Source: Bacillota bacterium
GTDB lineage: Bacteria; Bacillota; Negativicutes; Sporomusales; UBA7701
Length of the DNA stretch: 6,881 bases
Assembly: GCA_023415075.1 (NCBI GenBank)
Contig: JAEZLU010000008.1
Location: 1-6,881, forward strand
Direction: 5' to 3'
Shown piece by piece: positions 5,687 to 6,881 of the stretch. How positions within the stretch are numbered: position 1 is the first letter of the stretch; each line of letters starts with the position of its first letter. A program made the position numbers and the translations under genes. Under the pieces are notes generated by a model, which had not been told where the DNA came from, did not search any database, and was given only the letters and a program-made list of their open reading frames with translations.

Positions 5687-6470
5687 TAAAATAGTCGCCG
5701 CCAAAATGATCGAAGTGGCGGCAAGCAAACGGGCCCGACCGCTCGATGTAATCCAGGCCGAACTTAGCAAAGGCGATTTCGCCTTCAGCCGGGGCCTCCG
5801 GCAGACCGACTGGGCCCTTATCGCCGAATGCAAACTGGCCTCGCCGGCCAAGGGCCGCCTGTGCTACCACCACAGCGTGCCCGAACTGGCCGCCGTCTTC
5901 ACCCGGGGCGGCGCGGCCGCCCTGTCGATCCATACCAGTGTTCCCTTCTGCGGCCGCCTGGAAGACCTGGCCGCGGTAAGGGCTGTCACGGCGCTGCCGC
6001 TCTTATGCAAGGACTTCATCGTCGACGAATACCAGCTGTACGAGGCCCGCTGGGCCGGCGCCGACGCCGTGCTCCTCATCGCCTCGCTGCTTACCGGCAG
6101 CCAGTTGTCTCACTTCCTGGCTGTCGCCGAAAACTTGGGCCTCGACTGCCTGGTTGAGGTCCATAGCCGCCAGGAACTGCTCGCCGTTCAGCAGACGCCG
6201 GCCGCCATCGTCGGCATCAACAACCGCGACCTGACCACCTTTACCACCGACATCGCCACCACTTTCGCCCTGCTGGCCGATGTCGACAACGAGCGCCTGG
6301 TCATCAGCGAAAGCGGCATCAAAAGCGGCGGCGAGGCCCGCCGTCTCCGCCAGGCGGGGGTGCGCGGCATCCTGGTGGGCGAGGGACTGGTCACCGCTGG
6401 CGATATTCCCGCCCTGACCCGCGAACTGGCGCTGAAGCCAAACGACAAGGAGGAAATCAACAATGCCTAA
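5679..6470 (+). CDS. trpC: Indole-3-glycerol phosphate synthase
   Basis: TrpC cyclises CdRP to indole-3-glycerol phosphate with loss of CO2 and water. The 263-residue TIM barrel keeps the known catalytic set: Glu50 and Lys52 ([13 protein letters not shown]), Lys111 ([12 protein letters not shown]), Glu160 (LVEVHS), Asn181 (GINNRDL) and Glu211-Ser212 (VISESGI). The phosphate-binding ends GIKSGGEA and ILVGEGL are also present. The loop after strand 2 reads [16 protein letters not shown] (82-97). It is one residue shorter than the usual form and lacks the common F-F-x-G-S sequence. The ATG at 5679 is preceded by GAGGTGA (5666-5672) inside the end of trpF, and the genes overlap by 8 bp (ATGCTTGA). 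trpC therefore follows trpF here, whereas the more familiar order is C before F. Confidence 0.96.
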   Translation: MLDKIVAAKMIEVAASKRARPLDVIQAELSKGDFAFSRGLRQTDWALIAECKLASPAKGRLCYHHSVPELAAVFTRGGAAALSIHTSVPFCGRLEDLAAVRAVTALPLLCKDFIVDEYQLYEARWAGADAVLLIASLLTGSQLSHFLAVAENLGLDCLVEVHSRQELLAVQQTPAAIVGINNRDLTTFTTDIATTFALLADVDNERLVISESGIKSGGEARRLRQAGVRGILVGEGLVTAGDIPALTRELALKPNDKEEINNA

Positions 6471-6881
6471 TGCTAATGGCCGCTATGGCCGCTACGGCGG
6501 CCGCTTCGTGCCGGAAACGGTCATGCCGGCCCTCGCCGAACTTGAGGACTATTACCGCCGACTTAAGGACGACCCGGCCTTCCAGCGGGAATTCCATACC
6601 TACCTTAACGAATACGCCGGCCGGCCCACCCGGCTATACTATGCCGCCAACCTGACCCGCCACTACGGCCGGGCCGACATCTACCTCAAACGCGAAGACC
6701 TTCTCCACACCGGCGCCCACAAGATCAACAACGCCATCGGCCAGGCCCTGCTGACCCGCCGCATGGGCAAAAAGCGGATAGTCGCCGAGACCGGGGCCGG
6801 CCAGCACGGCGTGGCCTGCGCCACCGTCGCCGCCCTCTTTGGCCTGGCCTGCCGGGTATTCATGGGTGTCGAGGACATGGA
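6463..6881 (+). CDS. trpB: Tryptophan synthase beta chain, N-terminal 139 residues (partial)
   Basis: TrpB condenses indole with L-serine on pyridoxal phosphate to give tryptophan, in an alpha2-beta2 complex with TrpA. The fragment starts with the typical [16 protein letters not shown] segment. It includes [17 protein letters not shown] with the PLP-binding lysine at residue 87, and [13 protein letters not shown] with the catalytic glutamate at 109; both match the classical Salmonella numbering. This identifies it as the canonical TrpB1 type rather than the TrpB2 type. The start codon at 6463 overlaps trpC by 8 bp (ATGCCTAA), and AAGGAGG (6447-6453) lies 9 nt upstream. The gene continues past the right edge, where trpA would be expected next. 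Confidence 0.97.
   Translation, partial: MPNANGRYGRYGGRFVPETVMPALAELEDYYRRLKDDPAFQREFHTYLNEYAGRPTRLYYAANLTRHYGRADIYLKREDLLHTGAHKINNAIGQALLTRRMGKKRIVAETGAGQHGVACATVAALFGLACRVFMGVEDM

Overview
This is a G+C-rich bacterial chromosomal window. It contains the start of a tryptophan biosynthesis operon (trpD-trpF-trpC-trpB, running off the right edge) controlled by a tRNA-Trp T-box leader. A short accessory neighbourhood lies upstream of it. The T-box, strong AGGAGG-type ribosome binding sites, a soluble PAS histidine kinase with a sporulation-kinase-like DHp sequence, and an Fe-S aldo/keto reductase together point to a Firmicute (Bacillota). A high-G+C anaerobic lineage such as the Sporomusaceae/Negativicutes would fit, but that placement is inference and cannot be fixed from the sequence alone.

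Left part (1-1301). A partial minus-strand gene leaves the left edge (1-115). Bases 116-479 hold no credible gene. They contain a likely promoter for the edge gene and, at 240-420, a dense series of hairpins that looks like a structured intergenic element. A minus-strand alpha/beta hydrolase follows (480-1301).

Middle (1302-3658). A divergent intergenic region with a 10-base C run, two TCACCGGT repeats and an extended -10 promoter precedes a two-gene plus-strand unit. The first gene is an aldo/keto reductase with eight ferredoxin-like cysteines. The second is a cytosolic PAS histidine kinase whose H-box has glutamine in place of the phospho-accepting histidine, although its ATP-binding domain is intact.

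Right part (3659-6881). A strong sigma-A-type promoter (TTGACA, 18 nt, TACAAT) starts a leader with all the landmarks of a T-box riboswitch: AGTA bulge, UGG (Trp) specifier, AGGGTGGTACCGCG box, and mutually exclusive antiterminator and terminator. Uncharged tRNA-Trp should allow readthrough into trpD, trpF, trpC and trpB, which overlap by 8-10 bp and are probably translationally coupled. The enzymes convert anthranilate through phosphoribosyl-anthranilate, CdRP and indole-3-glycerol phosphate towards tryptophan. trpE and trpG (anthranilate synthase) are not upstream of trpD. trpF appears to lack any ATG, GTG or TTG codon that keeps its catalytic cysteine, and an ATT start at 5060 is the best explanation.

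The observations most worth checking are the kinase without its phospho-accepting histidine, the probable AUU start of trpF, the hairpin cluster at 240-420, and the T-box placed directly in front of trpD in an operon without trpE/trpG. I see no CRISPR array, transposase, tRNA, rRNA or phage gene.
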